From NCBI RefSeq assembly GCF_024362485.1, contig NZ_CP101456.1:3038001-3102000 (forward strand): DNA of 64,000 nucleotides, given 5' to 3'. Shown here in pieces: positions 16,750-25,346 of this stretch (positions are counted from its first letter, which is position 1; every line of letters starts with the position of its first letter). A model generated the notes under the pieces. The model did no database searches, had not been told where the DNA came from, and was given only the letters and a program-made list of their open reading frames with translations. Both the position numbers and the translations under genes were made by a program. Origin of the DNA: Natronobeatus ordinarius (GTDB taxonomy: Archaea > Halobacteriota > Halobacteria > Halobacteriales > Natrialbaceae).

Positions 16750-17054
16750 CCCGCCGTCTCCCCGAAGATCGTCTCGTGAACGCCGATCACCAGCCCCGGC
16801 ACGACGAGCATGAAGAGGTGCTCCTCGAGGGGGATTCCCGCGACCTCGATCCCCGTCCGGAGGTTGATCTCGAAGACGCCGACCGCGAGCGTATAGCGGT
16901 CCCAGAGGTAGGCGATCGGGTAGAGTGCGACGATCGTGACGGCAGCCTTGCCGAGCGCGCCGGCTCGTCGCAAGAGGATCAGTGCGATCGTTCCCCAGAA
17001 CAGTTCGGTCGCGAGGTACGTGTACCGTCCGAAGATCCCGATGTCCGGCACCAT
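16734..17054 (-). CDS. Single-domain lycopene cyclase-like membrane protein
   Basis: From the ATG at 17052-17054 (MVPDIGIFGRYTYLATELFWG) the protein has 106 residues and three membrane helices. It matches one lycopene-cyclase domain (CrtYc/CrtYd type): AYLWDRYTLAVGVFEINLR and the diagnostic GIPLEEHLFMLVVPG. Two such domains normally make one carotenoid cyclase; a single-domain protein would need to dimerise or pair with another subunit. The last four residues (YSIR) and the stop are encoded by the terminus of a 124-bp palindromic element, so the native C-terminus may have been replaced. Confidence 0.78.
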   Translation of the reverse strand: MVPDIGIFGRYTYLATELFWGTIALILLRRAGALGKAAVTIVALYPIAYLWDRYTLAVGVFEINLRTGIEVAGIPLEEHLFMLVVPGLVIGVHETIFGETAGYSIR

Positions 17055-17232
17055 ACCCGAGAGTCGACCGCCGCCGAAAAAAGCGTATCCGGCAGTTTCA
17101 CCGGCTGGATCGGAGCGTCCCAACCAAAATCGCGTGACGCTGCAAACCGGCGTCCACTGCTGTCCAGTGGCGCCGAGAGCACCAGCGGGCGGTACGTTGA
17201 TAACCGTCGCGGGAGTAGGCCCCCGCAGAACG

Positions 17233-18390
17233 ATGGACATCGCTGACATCGCTACGACGGAGTATATCGAAGTCGACGCCGGGACGCGAATGGGGAAGGT
17301 CCGTTCGTCATTCGAGAACGGAAACCCCAAGGGACTCGTCGTCACCAACGACGGGGAGTACCGGGGGATGATCAGCGAACGGGAGGTCCTCCAGTCCCAC
17401 GTCGAAGACGACGCGAAAGTGGCGGCGCTCATCAAGCCGAGTCGCACCGATCCAGTGCCCAAGATCGGGCGAACCGAGAACGTCCGCGACGCCGCCCGCA
17501 AACTCATCGAGGGTAACGCCCGGGTCGCACCCGTCTTCGAGAACGACGAGCTGTGGGGGATCGTCAGCGGTGACGGCATCCTCGAGGCCGTCCTCGAGAA
17601 CTTAGACGCGATCACCGTCGACGACGTCTACACCGCCGATCCAGCGACCCTGAACGAGGACGACGGCATCGGCAAGGCGATCAACTACCTGCGCGAACAC
17701 GGCGTCTCTCGACTGCCCGTCCTCAACGAGAACGGCTACCTCAGTGGCGTCGTCACGACCCACGACATCGCCGACTTCGTCATCCGCCAGGACGAGCGAA
17801 CCACGACCGGCGACCGCGTCGGCGACAGCGACCGGATGCTCGACGTGCCGGTCTACGACATCATGAACAGCCCCGTCCGGACAGTGGCCATCGAGTCGAC
17901 CGCCCGCGAGGCCGTCGAGCAGATGCTCGAGGAAGACTACGGCGGGCTGATCGTCACCCCTGCAGACGACGACCGCGTCGTCGAGGGCGTCATCACCAAA
18001 ACCGACGTGCTGCGCGCGCTCACCTACACCGAAGAAGAGCACATGGACGTCCAGATCACGAACATCTCGCTGCTCGACACCATCACGCGCGAGTCCATCG
18101 TCGAGAGCATCCAGAGCGTCTCCGATAAGTACGCCGAGATGCAGGTGTTCCACGCCCACGTCCGCTTTCACGAACACAAGGAGAAACTCCGTGGCACGCC
18201 CCTGATCCGCTGTCAGATCCGGCTGCGAACCAACAAAGGCCAGGCCGCCGGCTCCGGCGAGGGCTACGGCTCCGAGAACGCCTTCCGCGTCGCCCTCGAC
18301 AAACTCGAGCGCAACGTCCTGGAGATGAAAGGCGTCCAGAGCGACGAGGAGTACCGCGGACAGCTGCTGCGGAAGCTCAACGAGTTGTAA
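17233..18390 (+). CDS. Four-CBS-domain protein with HPF/RaiA-like C-terminal domain
   Basis: The start MDIADIATTEYIEVDAG at 17233 gives 385 residues. Four CBS motifs can be laid out (about residues 5-60, 65-122, 125-185 and 212-275), with strand-loop signatures such as GISKLPV-like GVSRLPVLNENGYLSGVVTTHDI and DYGGLIVTPADDDRVVEGVITKTDVL. CBS pairs bind adenine nucleotides. The last 105 residues (MDVQITNISLLD..., AHVRFHEHKEK...) look like the beta-alpha-beta fold of ribosome hibernation factors (HPF/RaiA). That similarity is my reading and untested; a ribosome-linked energy sensor would be a reasonable hypothesis. Confidence 0.85.
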   Translation: MDIADIATTEYIEVDAGTRMGKVRSSFENGNPKGLVVTNDGEYRGMISEREVLQSHVEDDAKVAALIKPSRTDPVPKIGRTENVRDAARKLIEGNARVAPVFENDELWGIVSGDGILEAVLENLDAITVDDVYTADPATLNEDDGIGKAINYLREHGVSRLPVLNENGYLSGVVTTHDIADFVIRQDERTTTGDRVGDSDRMLDVPVYDIMNSPVRTVAIESTAREAVEQMLEEDYGGLIVTPADDDRVVEGVITKTDVLRALTYTEEEHMDVQITNISLLDTITRESIVESIQSVSDKYAEMQVFHAHVRFHEHKEKLRGTPLIRCQIRLRTNKGQAAGSGEGYGSENAFRVALDKLERNVLEMKGVQSDEEYRGQLLRKLNEL

Positions 18391-18702
18391 CGACGCCCCG
18401 TTCTCTCACCGATTCGGCGGTCATCCTCGTCTCGCCGATTCGATCGCTGGCCCACGTTCTCTCACCGACTCGACCGTCGACCTCGTTCTCGATCAGCCAC
18501 ACGCGCGCGAGCCGGACAGCCGAGCAGTCGGGCCTCGAGTGAACGCGACGTCCCAGCGATCCCCCAAGCTGTCGCTGCCCCGCAGGAAATCCGGTCCGCG
18601 AGTCAGCAGCCATACGAAGGCGTCTCCGGTTCAGTTGCCACGATAGCGCCGTGCGGTCGTAAACCCCGGCAAAAATCGGCCGTCGAATCGCGTCGGCCCC
18701 GA
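18391..18702. other. Intergenic, no gene seen
   Basis: This 312-bp gap lies between the convergent CBS gene and DUF106 gene. It has loosely repeated CGTTCTCTCACCGAYTCG segments near 18397 and 18453 and is otherwise GC-rich without an ORF of coding character, hairpin or T-run that I would defend. Confidence 0.4.
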
Positions 18703-19653
18703 TCAGGTGGTGGGGCTCATATCGATGTTCAGTGACTTGCGCAGCAGCTGGGTGAAGCCCATCGAGCAGAGGAAGTACCAGATAATCCACGGCCGGAAGA
18801 CCTGGATTCCGCGGAGCGGGTCGTCCCACTCGATGATGCCGATCATGGGCATCACCATGTTCTCGTCGAGGCCGACGTCGTGGACCTTCCACCACATCCA
18901 GAGGAACAGCGGGATGGTAAAGAGCATGATCCAGACCATCGGTCGGAACTGCTCTTTGAACATCCCGAGGTTCTCGGCCATCGCCTCCATCTGCTCTTCC
19001 TGGACTTTCTCCATCTCGTCGTCCAGTCGCTCGAGTTCGGCCTCGCTCGCGCCGCGCTCTTCGGCCTCCTCTTTGCGCTCCTGGACGTCCTTTCGCTTCG
19101 CCTGCATGGCCTTCATCCGCTTCTGGTACTTGGCCATCCGGTCCATGTTCATCATGTTGGCCTGCAGCAACGTCGTGTAGACGCCGGTGAGCATCGCCAC
19201 CGAGAGGATCACCGCGTAAAACGGCAACGCAGCGTCCAGCGGTCCGAGCACCTGGTTGACCGTCCCGCCGACGACGTCGCGCACGGACTCGAACCAGTAC
19301 GCGACCATCAGCAACACCGCGCCCGCGGCGGCCATCTTGTCCCACTGGGACCACTTCGCTGCGTCTTCGTCGATATCGACGTCGGGGACGGACACGGCTC
19401 CCGCGTCGGCGTCGCCGTCGAGCGCCTCGTCGAACGCCTCCCGATCGGCGATGACGAAGCCCTCCTCGCCGTCGACCAGCACGCCCTTCTCGATCAGCCG
19501 TCCCCACTGGCCGCTCGAGAGATCCCCCTTGACGTCGGCCCACGCGACCTCCCCGCCGTTGTCGTCGGCCTCCTCACGGATGGCCTCGAGGGCGTCGACC
19601 ATCGAGGCGTCCTCGCGGACGAGGGCGTCGATCTTCTCCGCTGTGCGCGTCAT
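18703..19653 (-). CDS. DUF106 (Oxa1/EMC3-like) membrane protein
   Basis: This 316-residue protein has about 100 N-terminal soluble residues, then DUF106: a membrane helix (LLMVAYWFESV), a second (FYAVILSVAMLTGVYTTLLQA), the signature NMMNMDRMAKYQKRMKAM, a charged coiled coil to about residue 225, and C-terminal helices from PMVWIMLFTIPLFLWMWW. The family is an archaeal relative of YidC/Oxa1/EMC3 and is thought to help membrane protein insertion. I recall it next to secY-adk in other haloarchaea; here adk is about 3.9 kb away across inserted genes. The N-terminal soluble part is longer than the core family. Confidence 0.88.
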   Translation of the reverse strand: MTRTAEKIDALVREDASMVDALEAIREEADDNGGEVAWADVKGDLSSGQWGRLIEKGVLVDGEEGFVIADREAFDEALDGDADAGAVSVPDVDIDEDAAKWSQWDKMAAAGAVLLMVAYWFESVRDVVGGTVNQVLGPLDAALPFYAVILSVAMLTGVYTTLLQANMMNMDRMAKYQKRMKAMQAKRKDVQERKEEAEERGASEAELERLDDEMEKVQEEQMEAMAENLGMFKEQFRPMVWIMLFTIPLFLWMWWKVHDVGLDENMVMPMIGIIEWDDPLRGIQVFRPWIIWYFLCSMGFTQLLRKSLNIDMSPTT

Positions 19654-19781
19654 TCGTTCGTGCTAGGTCACGTCCGGTATACAAGCTTTTTTCTTCGCGT
19701 GGCACAGGTCGCGACGGACTCGAGGTCGACTTTGTCCAGGGATTCAGGCGACGTGAACGGGAGCGTCGCAGCGACTCGAGG

Positions 19782-19825
19782 GCGTTCAAGGGCTGCCTGT
19801 GACGATGTGAGTGGCCCTTGAACGC
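19782..19825. repeat. Perfect 12-bp inverted repeat at the edge of the pilin-like insert
   Basis: GCGTTCAAGGGC (19782-19793) and GCCCTTGAACGC (19814-19825) are exact reverse complements around a 20-nt loop. It lies between the DUF106 gene and the promoter of the first DUF7289 gene, close to the likely boundary of inserted DNA. It could be an operator, a terminator stem or a relic of the insertion. I found no matching copy at the other edge (23460-23577). Confidence 0.7.
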
Positions 19826-19844
19826 TTCAACCAGCTCTTGTTAG

Positions 19845-19866
19845 CCGAACAATATATTACCCGTGA
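19845..19866 (+). promoter_or_regulatory. TATA promoter of the first DUF7289 gene (copied in the second)
   Basis: CCGAACAATATATTACCCGT has a strong TATA core. Nineteen of the 22 bases recur at 21918-21939 before the second paralogue. In both, an ATG lies 27 bp after the TATA centre (19884 and 21957), the spacing for leaderless transcription. In this first copy that ATG opens only a 10-codon frame that overlaps the GTG start by GTGA. Confidence 0.75.
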
Positions 19867-19912
19867 GTGTCTGTAGGTTCAATATGTGCGCGCAACGTAG
19901 TGGTGAGCGACC

Positions 19913-21415
19913 GTGAGCGCCGAACGGGGCCAGACGGCGGTCCTCGGGCTCATCCTCCTGATCGGCATCGTCGCGATCGCCTCCGTTGGCATTCTCGTCT
20001 ACGCCGGGACGTCGACGACGGACGCCCAGCAGGAGATGGAGAACGAGCGTATCGAGGGGGCGTTCGTTCAGTTGAGTCAGACGATGGCGACGACGGCGGC
20101 GACCGGCGACACGACCGAGGTGATCGACTTCGCCGCGGGCGAGCACGGTGCTGTCATCTTGACGAATACGAGTCGGATGACAATCGAGTACGGGGACGAG
20201 ACGAGGGACATCTATTTCGGGACGATCGAGTACGAGGGTGACGACGGTACCCGTATCGCCTACCAGGCCGGCGGCGTCTTCCGTGAGACGGGTAACGAAA
20301 CGCAGATCGTCTCCACACCGCCGATTCACTACGACAACGAAACGGGTGCCGAGACGTTCTCGTTCCCGATCGTCGAGGCTACAAACGAAGCGCAGCTCAG
20401 TTCCGGTGAGGTCACGGTCAAAAAGGACGACACTAACGTCACCTTCTCTGAACGGGTCGATCGACAATACGTGACTGTCGAGATCGAAAGTCCGTACTAC
20501 CGTGGTTGGCACCAATACTTCGAGCGGCAGGCAGGGGGGCACGCGATTGACTCTGTAGACCATGGGAATAACACTGTTACTGTGAAATTGGGGGCGTCAG
20601 ATCTCAGTGGATTATACGACTATGCTGCCGTAGCCGCTACTGATTTGGATATCGGTGGTGGATCACCCGATTCAGGCATTCATGGGCCTGTTCTAACTGG
20701 TGAAAATCTCAGCGACAGTGATAAGCAACGTATTCATGCTGATGAAGGAGATATCGAAGACGGTGTGGATATCGAACTTGAACCGCTAGATGATGAAATT
20801 GATCGGAAAATACAACAGGCAGATGATGAAAACTGGGACAATATCCCAGGTGATGAAATTACTGCTGGAGAGTACTTTAATGCAATGGACGAAGATATCT
20901 CTCTGGAAGGACAGACCCTCAATGTTGCTGATGGCGACATCTCAATTGTCGTTGACGGGGATGTAGCCGTTGAGGATGTTGAGATTACTGGAACAAGTAG
21001 TGGCCATATGGTCAAACTGTATACGAGCGGTGTGTTGAGCATAACAGGCAATTCCTACCTCTGTATTGATGGGTGCTATAATCCCGCTCACCAAGTTCAC
21101 CACCCGTCTGGAGATCACATTAACGCAAACCATCTGGAAATATTTGGTACGTCTGACTTCGACCTTAACGCTGGTGCAGGAGGGGGCACAATCTCTGGTG
21201 AGGGCGTCATATATGCGCCAGGGGCAGACATTTCATCCGCTGGCACTCCTTATTGGAGTGGTTCAATAATTGCAGACTCTATAGAAATTGGCGGGAATGC
21301 GAACCTCGTATATGACGAGGAACTTGAAGGTGGCCCCTCTTTTGAGGCAGGTGGTGAATTCCCTGACATCACGTATCTAAACGTGGTTAAACACGAAGTC
21401 GACGTAGAGAACTGA
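19913..21415 (+). CDS. DUF7289-type pilin-like surface protein, paralogue 1
   Basis: A GTG start at 19913 (ribosome site GGTGA at 19902-19906) gives 500 residues, the same length as paralogue 2. The N-terminus SAERGQTAVLGLILLIGIVA is a charged leader plus hydrophobic helix like archaellin/type IV pilin class III signals. Residues 15-210 closely match paralogue 2. The C-terminal half is a repetitive beta-rich region (VVDGDVAV, IFGTSDF, EGVIYAPG, GSIIADS) with a conserved Cys pair CIDGC, probably extracellular. From about 20560 onward codon use turns AT-rich, unlike the first part. The in-frame equivalent of paralogue 2's leaderless ATG (19884) is one base out of frame. Confidence 0.82.
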   Translation: MSAERGQTAVLGLILLIGIVAIASVGILVYAGTSTTDAQQEMENERIEGAFVQLSQTMATTAATGDTTEVIDFAAGEHGAVILTNTSRMTIEYGDETRDIYFGTIEYEGDDGTRIAYQAGGVFRETGNETQIVSTPPIHYDNETGAETFSFPIVEATNEAQLSSGEVTVKKDDTNVTFSERVDRQYVTVEIESPYYRGWHQYFERQAGGHAIDSVDHGNNTVTVKLGASDLSGLYDYAAVAATDLDIGGGSPDSGIHGPVLTGENLSDSDKQRIHADEGDIEDGVDIELEPLDDEIDRKIQQADDENWDNIPGDEITAGEYFNAMDEDISLEGQTLNVADGDISIVVDGDVAVEDVEITGTSSGHMVKLYTSGVLSITGNSYLCIDGCYNPAHQVHHPSGDHINANHLEIFGTSDFDLNAGAGGGTISGEGVIYAPGADISSAGTPYWSGSIIADSIEIGGNANLVYDEELEGGPSFEAGGEFPDITYLNVVKHEVDVEN

Positions 21416-21956
21416 GGTGCATTCGATTAACACAAATGATTTTTACGTCAATTGTGTCTTCGCCTCAGCCGTAATATTTTTCGGTTGAGCCGCCTTATCA
21501 ATCAATCAGCCGGCCATGATTGTACGAGAATAACCGGCTAGCACCCAAAAATTCACACCTCAGCGTAACTTTATCCACTCCCGGAATGGCTACGTTCGGC
21601 CGAGCCTTCTGCAGGCCGTAACTCGTGATCACACTCACTAACCCAGTATCGAAATTCCAGGCCTAGTTTCAATCGATAGCTTTCGCAGAAACTGTTATTT
21701 GACAATCTCTCGCAACTCAATAGTGGCCTACGATTTGGAACGCCAGCCTACACACGTTCATTCGCTGCTCAAGCACTACTTGAATGCCAGTCACGGCACA
21801 CCGCCAATGGAGGTCGACAAATCTCAAAACCGTTTTAGGCTCCGAAAAGCACCAGTCTCGGCGCTTCAGGAGTCGATTGAACCATCGATAGCACCCATTT
21901 CTAGACAGTGTGCGGCACCGAACAGTATATTACCTGTGGCAATCATAGTAACCGGT
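21416..21956. other. AT-rich spacer between the DUF7289 paralogues
   Basis: These 541 bp continue the AT-rich composition of the end of paralogue 1. An open frame exists from about 21699 into paralogue 2 but has no family resemblance upstream of 21957, so I treat it as non-coding. GC-rich DNA resumes near 21960. The copied TATA promoter lies at 21918-21939. No inverted repeats or transposase motifs were recognised. Confidence 0.5.
21918..21939 (+). promoter_or_regulatory. TATA promoter of the second DUF7289 gene
   Basis: CCGAACAGTATATTACCTGT is nearly identical to the element at 19845-19866. The ATG at 21957 lies 27 bp after the TATA centre, so the mRNA is probably leaderless. Confidence 0.75.
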
Positions 21957-23459
21957 ATGAATACGACGGGTCCCGGGTCAGTCGATGGTCACAGCTCGAG
22001 AGGGCAGACCGCGCTTCTCGGGCTGGTGCTCCTGATCGGGATCGTCGCGATGGCGTCCGTCGGGATCTTGCTCTATGCGAGCCAGTCCACGGCTGACGTC
22101 CAACAGGAGACGGAGAACGAGCGCATCGAAGGGGCGTTCGTCGAGTTGAGCCAGACGATCGGGACGACGGCGACGACCGGGGACACGATCGAGTTGATCG
22201 ACTTCTCCGCTGGCGAGAAAGGGGCGGTCGTGAAAGCCGATACCGGTGAGATCACGATCGAGGGTGGCACCATCAACGAGACGTTCCGCGTGGGCGCGAT
22301 CGAATATCGGGGTGACGACGGAACCCGGATCGCCTACCAGGCCGGCGGCGTCTTCCGCGAGGCGGGTAACGAAACGCAGATCGTCTCCGCGCCGCCGCTT
22401 CACTACGACGCCGCCGCCGAAACGTTCACCTTCCCGATCATCAAGGTCGAGGACGAGGACCGACTCGACACCGGCGACGTGACGATCAGCCACCAGCACA
22501 CCGACCCTCACCGCGATGCGAGCCTCGTGAAAGACGATACCGTCACGATTACCATCACGAGCGAGTACTACCGCGGCTGGGCGGAGTACTTCGAACGACA
22601 GGCCGGTGCGACCGTCGTTCGCAGCGTCGACGCACACGAGGGATCCGACGAAGGAACGGTGGTCGCCGAGCTCGGTTACCTCGAGATCGAGCACGCGTTC
22701 AGCGAAGGCGCAGTCTACGCCACCGACTTCCACGATCAGCACGACAACGTCGAGGAGTACGAGCAGGCGGCGTTCCCACCGATCGACTCGATTATCGACG
22801 ACATTATCAACCGGACCGAAACGGGGACGTTCTTCGGAGAGCCGGTCCAGAACCTGTCGACGGTTGAGGAACATCACGAACTGGAAGCCGGCGTCTACCT
22901 CACCGATGGCATCGAAGAAAGTGGCCACCTCGAGTTCGATCTCTCGGACGGGAACGCGACGGTCGTGGTCGACGGCGACATCCGCGCTGACGGGCAGACG
23001 ATCACCGTCAACGAGGATACGTGGCGAGAGAATCGATCCGTGAAGATCTACGTCTCAGGGGACTACGATGCTGAAAACAGCGGAGACGTGTGCGTCGAAC
23101 CCTGTGAAGAAAACGTGAGTGCACAGGTCATACAGATCTACGGCACCTCGGAGTCGAAATTCGACTTCGGCCCGGGAGGCAGCTCCCGTTTCGAGGGCGT
23201 CATTTACGCCGGAGGGACGAACGAAGACTGGGAACAGCGACAGAACTGCGAGATGCAGGTGTGTATCCTGTCGAACCCCGATCTCTACGGCTCGATCGTG
23301 GCATCCTCGGTGAGCGTCCACGCCGAAGCTGTCGAGTTCGAGTACGACGAATCGCTCAGGGACGCCGAGTTCGACATCTACCCCGATCCGACTCTGCTCC
23401 CCCCACGGATCACCTACCTCAACATCGCCGAACACGTCGTCGACGTCGAAAGCAGGTAA
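21957..23459 (+). CDS. DUF7289-type pilin-like surface protein, paralogue 2
   Basis: The leaderless ATG at 21957 gives 500 residues starting MNTTGPGSVDGHSSRGQT, then the hydrophobic helix ALLGLVLLIGIVAMASVGILL of class III signal type. The longer open frame upstream is AT-rich and not family-like. The body parallels paralogue 1: GAIEYRGDDGTRIAYQAGG, YYRGWAEYFERQAG, then a beta-rich C-terminal half with NATVVVDGDI, VCVEPC (Cys pair), IYGTSESKF, FEGVIYAGG and YGSIVASSV. Composition is uniformly GC-rich, unlike paralogue 1. Such proteins probably sit in the envelope with the C-terminal domain outside; function is unknown. Confidence 0.85.
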   Translation: MNTTGPGSVDGHSSRGQTALLGLVLLIGIVAMASVGILLYASQSTADVQQETENERIEGAFVELSQTIGTTATTGDTIELIDFSAGEKGAVVKADTGEITIEGGTINETFRVGAIEYRGDDGTRIAYQAGGVFREAGNETQIVSAPPLHYDAAAETFTFPIIKVEDEDRLDTGDVTISHQHTDPHRDASLVKDDTVTITITSEYYRGWAEYFERQAGATVVRSVDAHEGSDEGTVVAELGYLEIEHAFSEGAVYATDFHDQHDNVEEYEQAAFPPIDSIIDDIINRTETGTFFGEPVQNLSTVEEHHELEAGVYLTDGIEESGHLEFDLSDGNATVVVDGDIRADGQTITVNEDTWRENRSVKIYVSGDYDAENSGDVCVEPCEENVSAQVIQIYGTSESKFDFGPGGSSRFEGVIYAGGTNEDWEQRQNCEMQVCILSNPDLYGSIVASSVSVHAEAVEFEYDESLRDAEFDIYPDPTLLPPRITYLNIAEHVVDVESR

Positions 23460-23577
23460 TCACCGTTTCCAGGCGTTTCTCGGCGAGAGAAGCGAGTGTA
23501 CTACGGCCGTGGCGGGCGAGCAGCTATTCTAGACCTCATCGCCAACGGCGAGCATCGAAAAACTGAACGCTACCGTC

Positions 23578-24213
23578 TCAGGCCGCGTCCTCGAGCGTCG
23601 CCTTTACGTCTTCCCAGACCTCGTCGGGCGCCTGCTCGCCGTCGACGCGCTCGAGCATCCCCTGTTCTTCGTAGTACTCGACGACCGGCTTGGTGTTCTC
23701 CTGGTAGACGCGCAGACGCTCGCGGACGGTCTCCTCGTTGTCGTCGTCGCGCTGGACGAGGCGGGCCTCGACCTCGTCGTCTTCGGGCGGGTTGTACTCG
23801 ACGTGGTAGATTTCGCCCGTCTCGGGGTCCATCCGGCGGCCAGTGAGCCGGTGGACGAGTTCCTCCTCGCTCACGTCGAGCATCAGGACGACGTCTAAGT
23901 CGGTCATGTCCTCGAGCTCTTCGGCCTGTTCGAGGTTTCGGGGATAGCCGTCGAGGACGAAGCCGTCGGCCTGAGTGAGTGCTTCGTCGACGATGGCGTT
24001 GACGACCGCGTCGGGAACGAGTTCGCCGGCGTCCATGTACTCACGTGGCGTGTCGTACTCCGTGTCCATGTCCGAGAGGTCCATGTCCTTGTTCGCCCGG
24101 AGGGCGTCGCCGGTAGTGATGTGCTCGACGTCGAAGTGCTCGACGATGTTCGCACTCTGTGTCCCTTTGCCCGCACCGGGTGCGCCCAGGATCAGGATTC
24201 GTGGTGTTGCCAT
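23578..24213 (-). CDS. adk: Adenylate kinase
   Basis: The start at 24213 ([21 protein letters not shown]) gives 211 residues with the P-loop at once; the longer frame is not family-like. Other Adk motifs are [10 protein letters not shown], the LDGYPRN segment and the LID region with [29 protein letters not shown]. It interconverts ATP+AMP and 2 ADP. In many haloarchaea adk follows secY in the ribosomal protein operon and precedes DUF106; here the pilin-like genes lie between adk and DUF106. Confidence 0.95.
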   Translation of the reverse strand: MATPRILILGAPGAGKGTQSANIVEHFDVEHITTGDALRANKDMDLSDMDTEYDTPREYMDAGELVPDAVVNAIVDEALTQADGFVLDGYPRNLEQAEELEDMTDLDVVLMLDVSEEELVHRLTGRRMDPETGEIYHVEYNPPEDDEVEARLVQRDDDNEETVRERLRVYQENTKPVVEYYEEQGMLERVDGEQAPDEVWEDVKATLEDAA

Positions 24214-24272
24214 ACGCCCACCTTCACTACCGCTGCATAAATGCTTAAAGAATCGCGCAGAAAGGGGGAGGT

Positions 24273-24674
24273 ATGACACGCTTCGACGCAGCCGACCCGG
24301 CGGCCCGGCGAACGCTGTTCGTCGACGCCATCGTGGCCCACCGCGAGCGCGCCAGCCCGTTTCTGACGATCGAAGTCGACGCAGCCGACCTCGAAGAGTC
24401 CGAGGACGACCCCGGGCCGCCGTGGGTGCAGTTCGCCGACGGCGTCGTCAACCTCGACTGTACGGAAGACGAACTCGAGTCGTTGAAGTCGCTGCTCGCG
24501 ACGTTTCCAGCGTTCAAAATCGACGACCTGACGCGGCCCGAGAACGCAGCGGGTGTCAACGTGCGCGTGAGCGCGAAGGCAGACCCGAACCGGATCGCCC
24601 AGTTCTTCGACGCGCTGTTCCAGGAGGTGTACGGGCTGTCCGAGACCTACCGGGCCTGGGTCGTCGCCGTCTAG
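24273..24674 (+). CDS. Conserved haloarchaeal protein of unknown function
   Basis: A 133-residue soluble acidic protein, divergent from adk with only 59 bp between starts. I do not recognise a named family. The sequence has mixed alpha/beta character, with [20 protein letters not shown] in the middle and [19 protein letters not shown] near the end. Codon use is like neighbouring genes and the frame has normal coding character, so I regard it as real. Confidence 0.7.
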   Translation: MTRFDAADPAARRTLFVDAIVAHRERASPFLTIEVDAADLEESEDDPGPPWVQFADGVVNLDCTEDELESLKSLLATFPAFKIDDLTRPENAAGVNVRVSAKADPNRIAQFFDALFQEVYGLSETYRAWVVAV

Positions 24675-24738
24675 AAGCAGTACGGGCGCTCGGCTACCAG
24701 CGATTGCACGCTCGAGTGAGTCGCTCCCAGGTCGCCGC

Positions 24739-25017
24739 TCAGCCGATGGTGAGCTCCCCGTCGTCGTCTTCGCCCTCGTTCCACTCGAGTTCGAACTCGA
24801 TCGAGAGCTCCGCGGGGCCGCCGGAGCTCGACGTCTCGCGTTCGGCTTTGACCTCGAACTCGGGGCGGGCAGGTGGTGACAGCGTTACGGAGTCGGCGCC
24901 GGCCTCGAGGGTGAGCGAGTCGTCGCCCTCGAGGGTGTCGGCGACGGTTCGCAGGTAGTCGGCGATCTCCGAGCGGTCCATTCGCTGTTCGAATTTGAAG
25001 AGGATTTCTTCGGGCAT
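24739..25017 (-). CDS. Amphi-Trp domain protein
   Basis: The 92-residue protein reads MPEEILFKFEQRMDRSEIADYLRTVADTLE and later LSPPARPEFEVKAERE, ELSIEFELEWNE, matching the short amphi-Trp domain common in haloarchaea: an N-terminal beta/alpha segment followed by strands of alternating hydrophobic and acidic residues. The domain's role is unknown. It is a monocistronic gene. Confidence 0.8.
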   Translation of the reverse strand: MPEEILFKFEQRMDRSEIADYLRTVADTLEGDDSLTLEAGADSVTLSPPARPEFEVKAERETSSSGGPAELSIEFELEWNEGEDDDGELTIG

Positions 25018-25346
25018 AGCTCCACTATGGCCTCGAGTGTATAGGCAGTTTCGAAAGTATAGTCACCATACATATCTAAAAGACGTTATAAGCGGTTGTG
25101 GACGTTCAAACCGGTTAGCGACGACTGCCTTTCGAGAGAAGTGGACAGTTTCCTAGAACGAATCGACGAGGTTCGTGTCGACGAAAGTCCGTGAAGGGGC
25201 CACCATATATGGTAATTGTCGCCAATGCTCGTGATAATGGTAAGCAAATCATGAAATTATTGCTGGTAAATTGCCCGTCGTCAGGCAGTTCCCAAAACAA
25301 TAAATACCTCCCATCCTTCGGATACGAGATAACAGCCTAAATCGAG
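25018..25346. other. Upstream region of the oxidase operon
   Basis: This 329-bp AT-richer stretch carries a perfect 12-bp palindrome ACCATATATGGT (25202-25213) and a TATA-like AATAAATACC about 45 bp before the coxB start, fitting leaderless initiation at GTG 25347. The minus-strand amphi-Trp gene has its own promoter near 25040-25080. No gene seen. Confidence 0.5.

Noticed and set aside
21699-21956. N-terminal extension of the second DUF7289 protein
   Set aside because: The extra 86 residues are AT-rich, unlike paralogue 1, and would bury the signal-type helix; the TATA box at 21918-21939 places the start at 21957.
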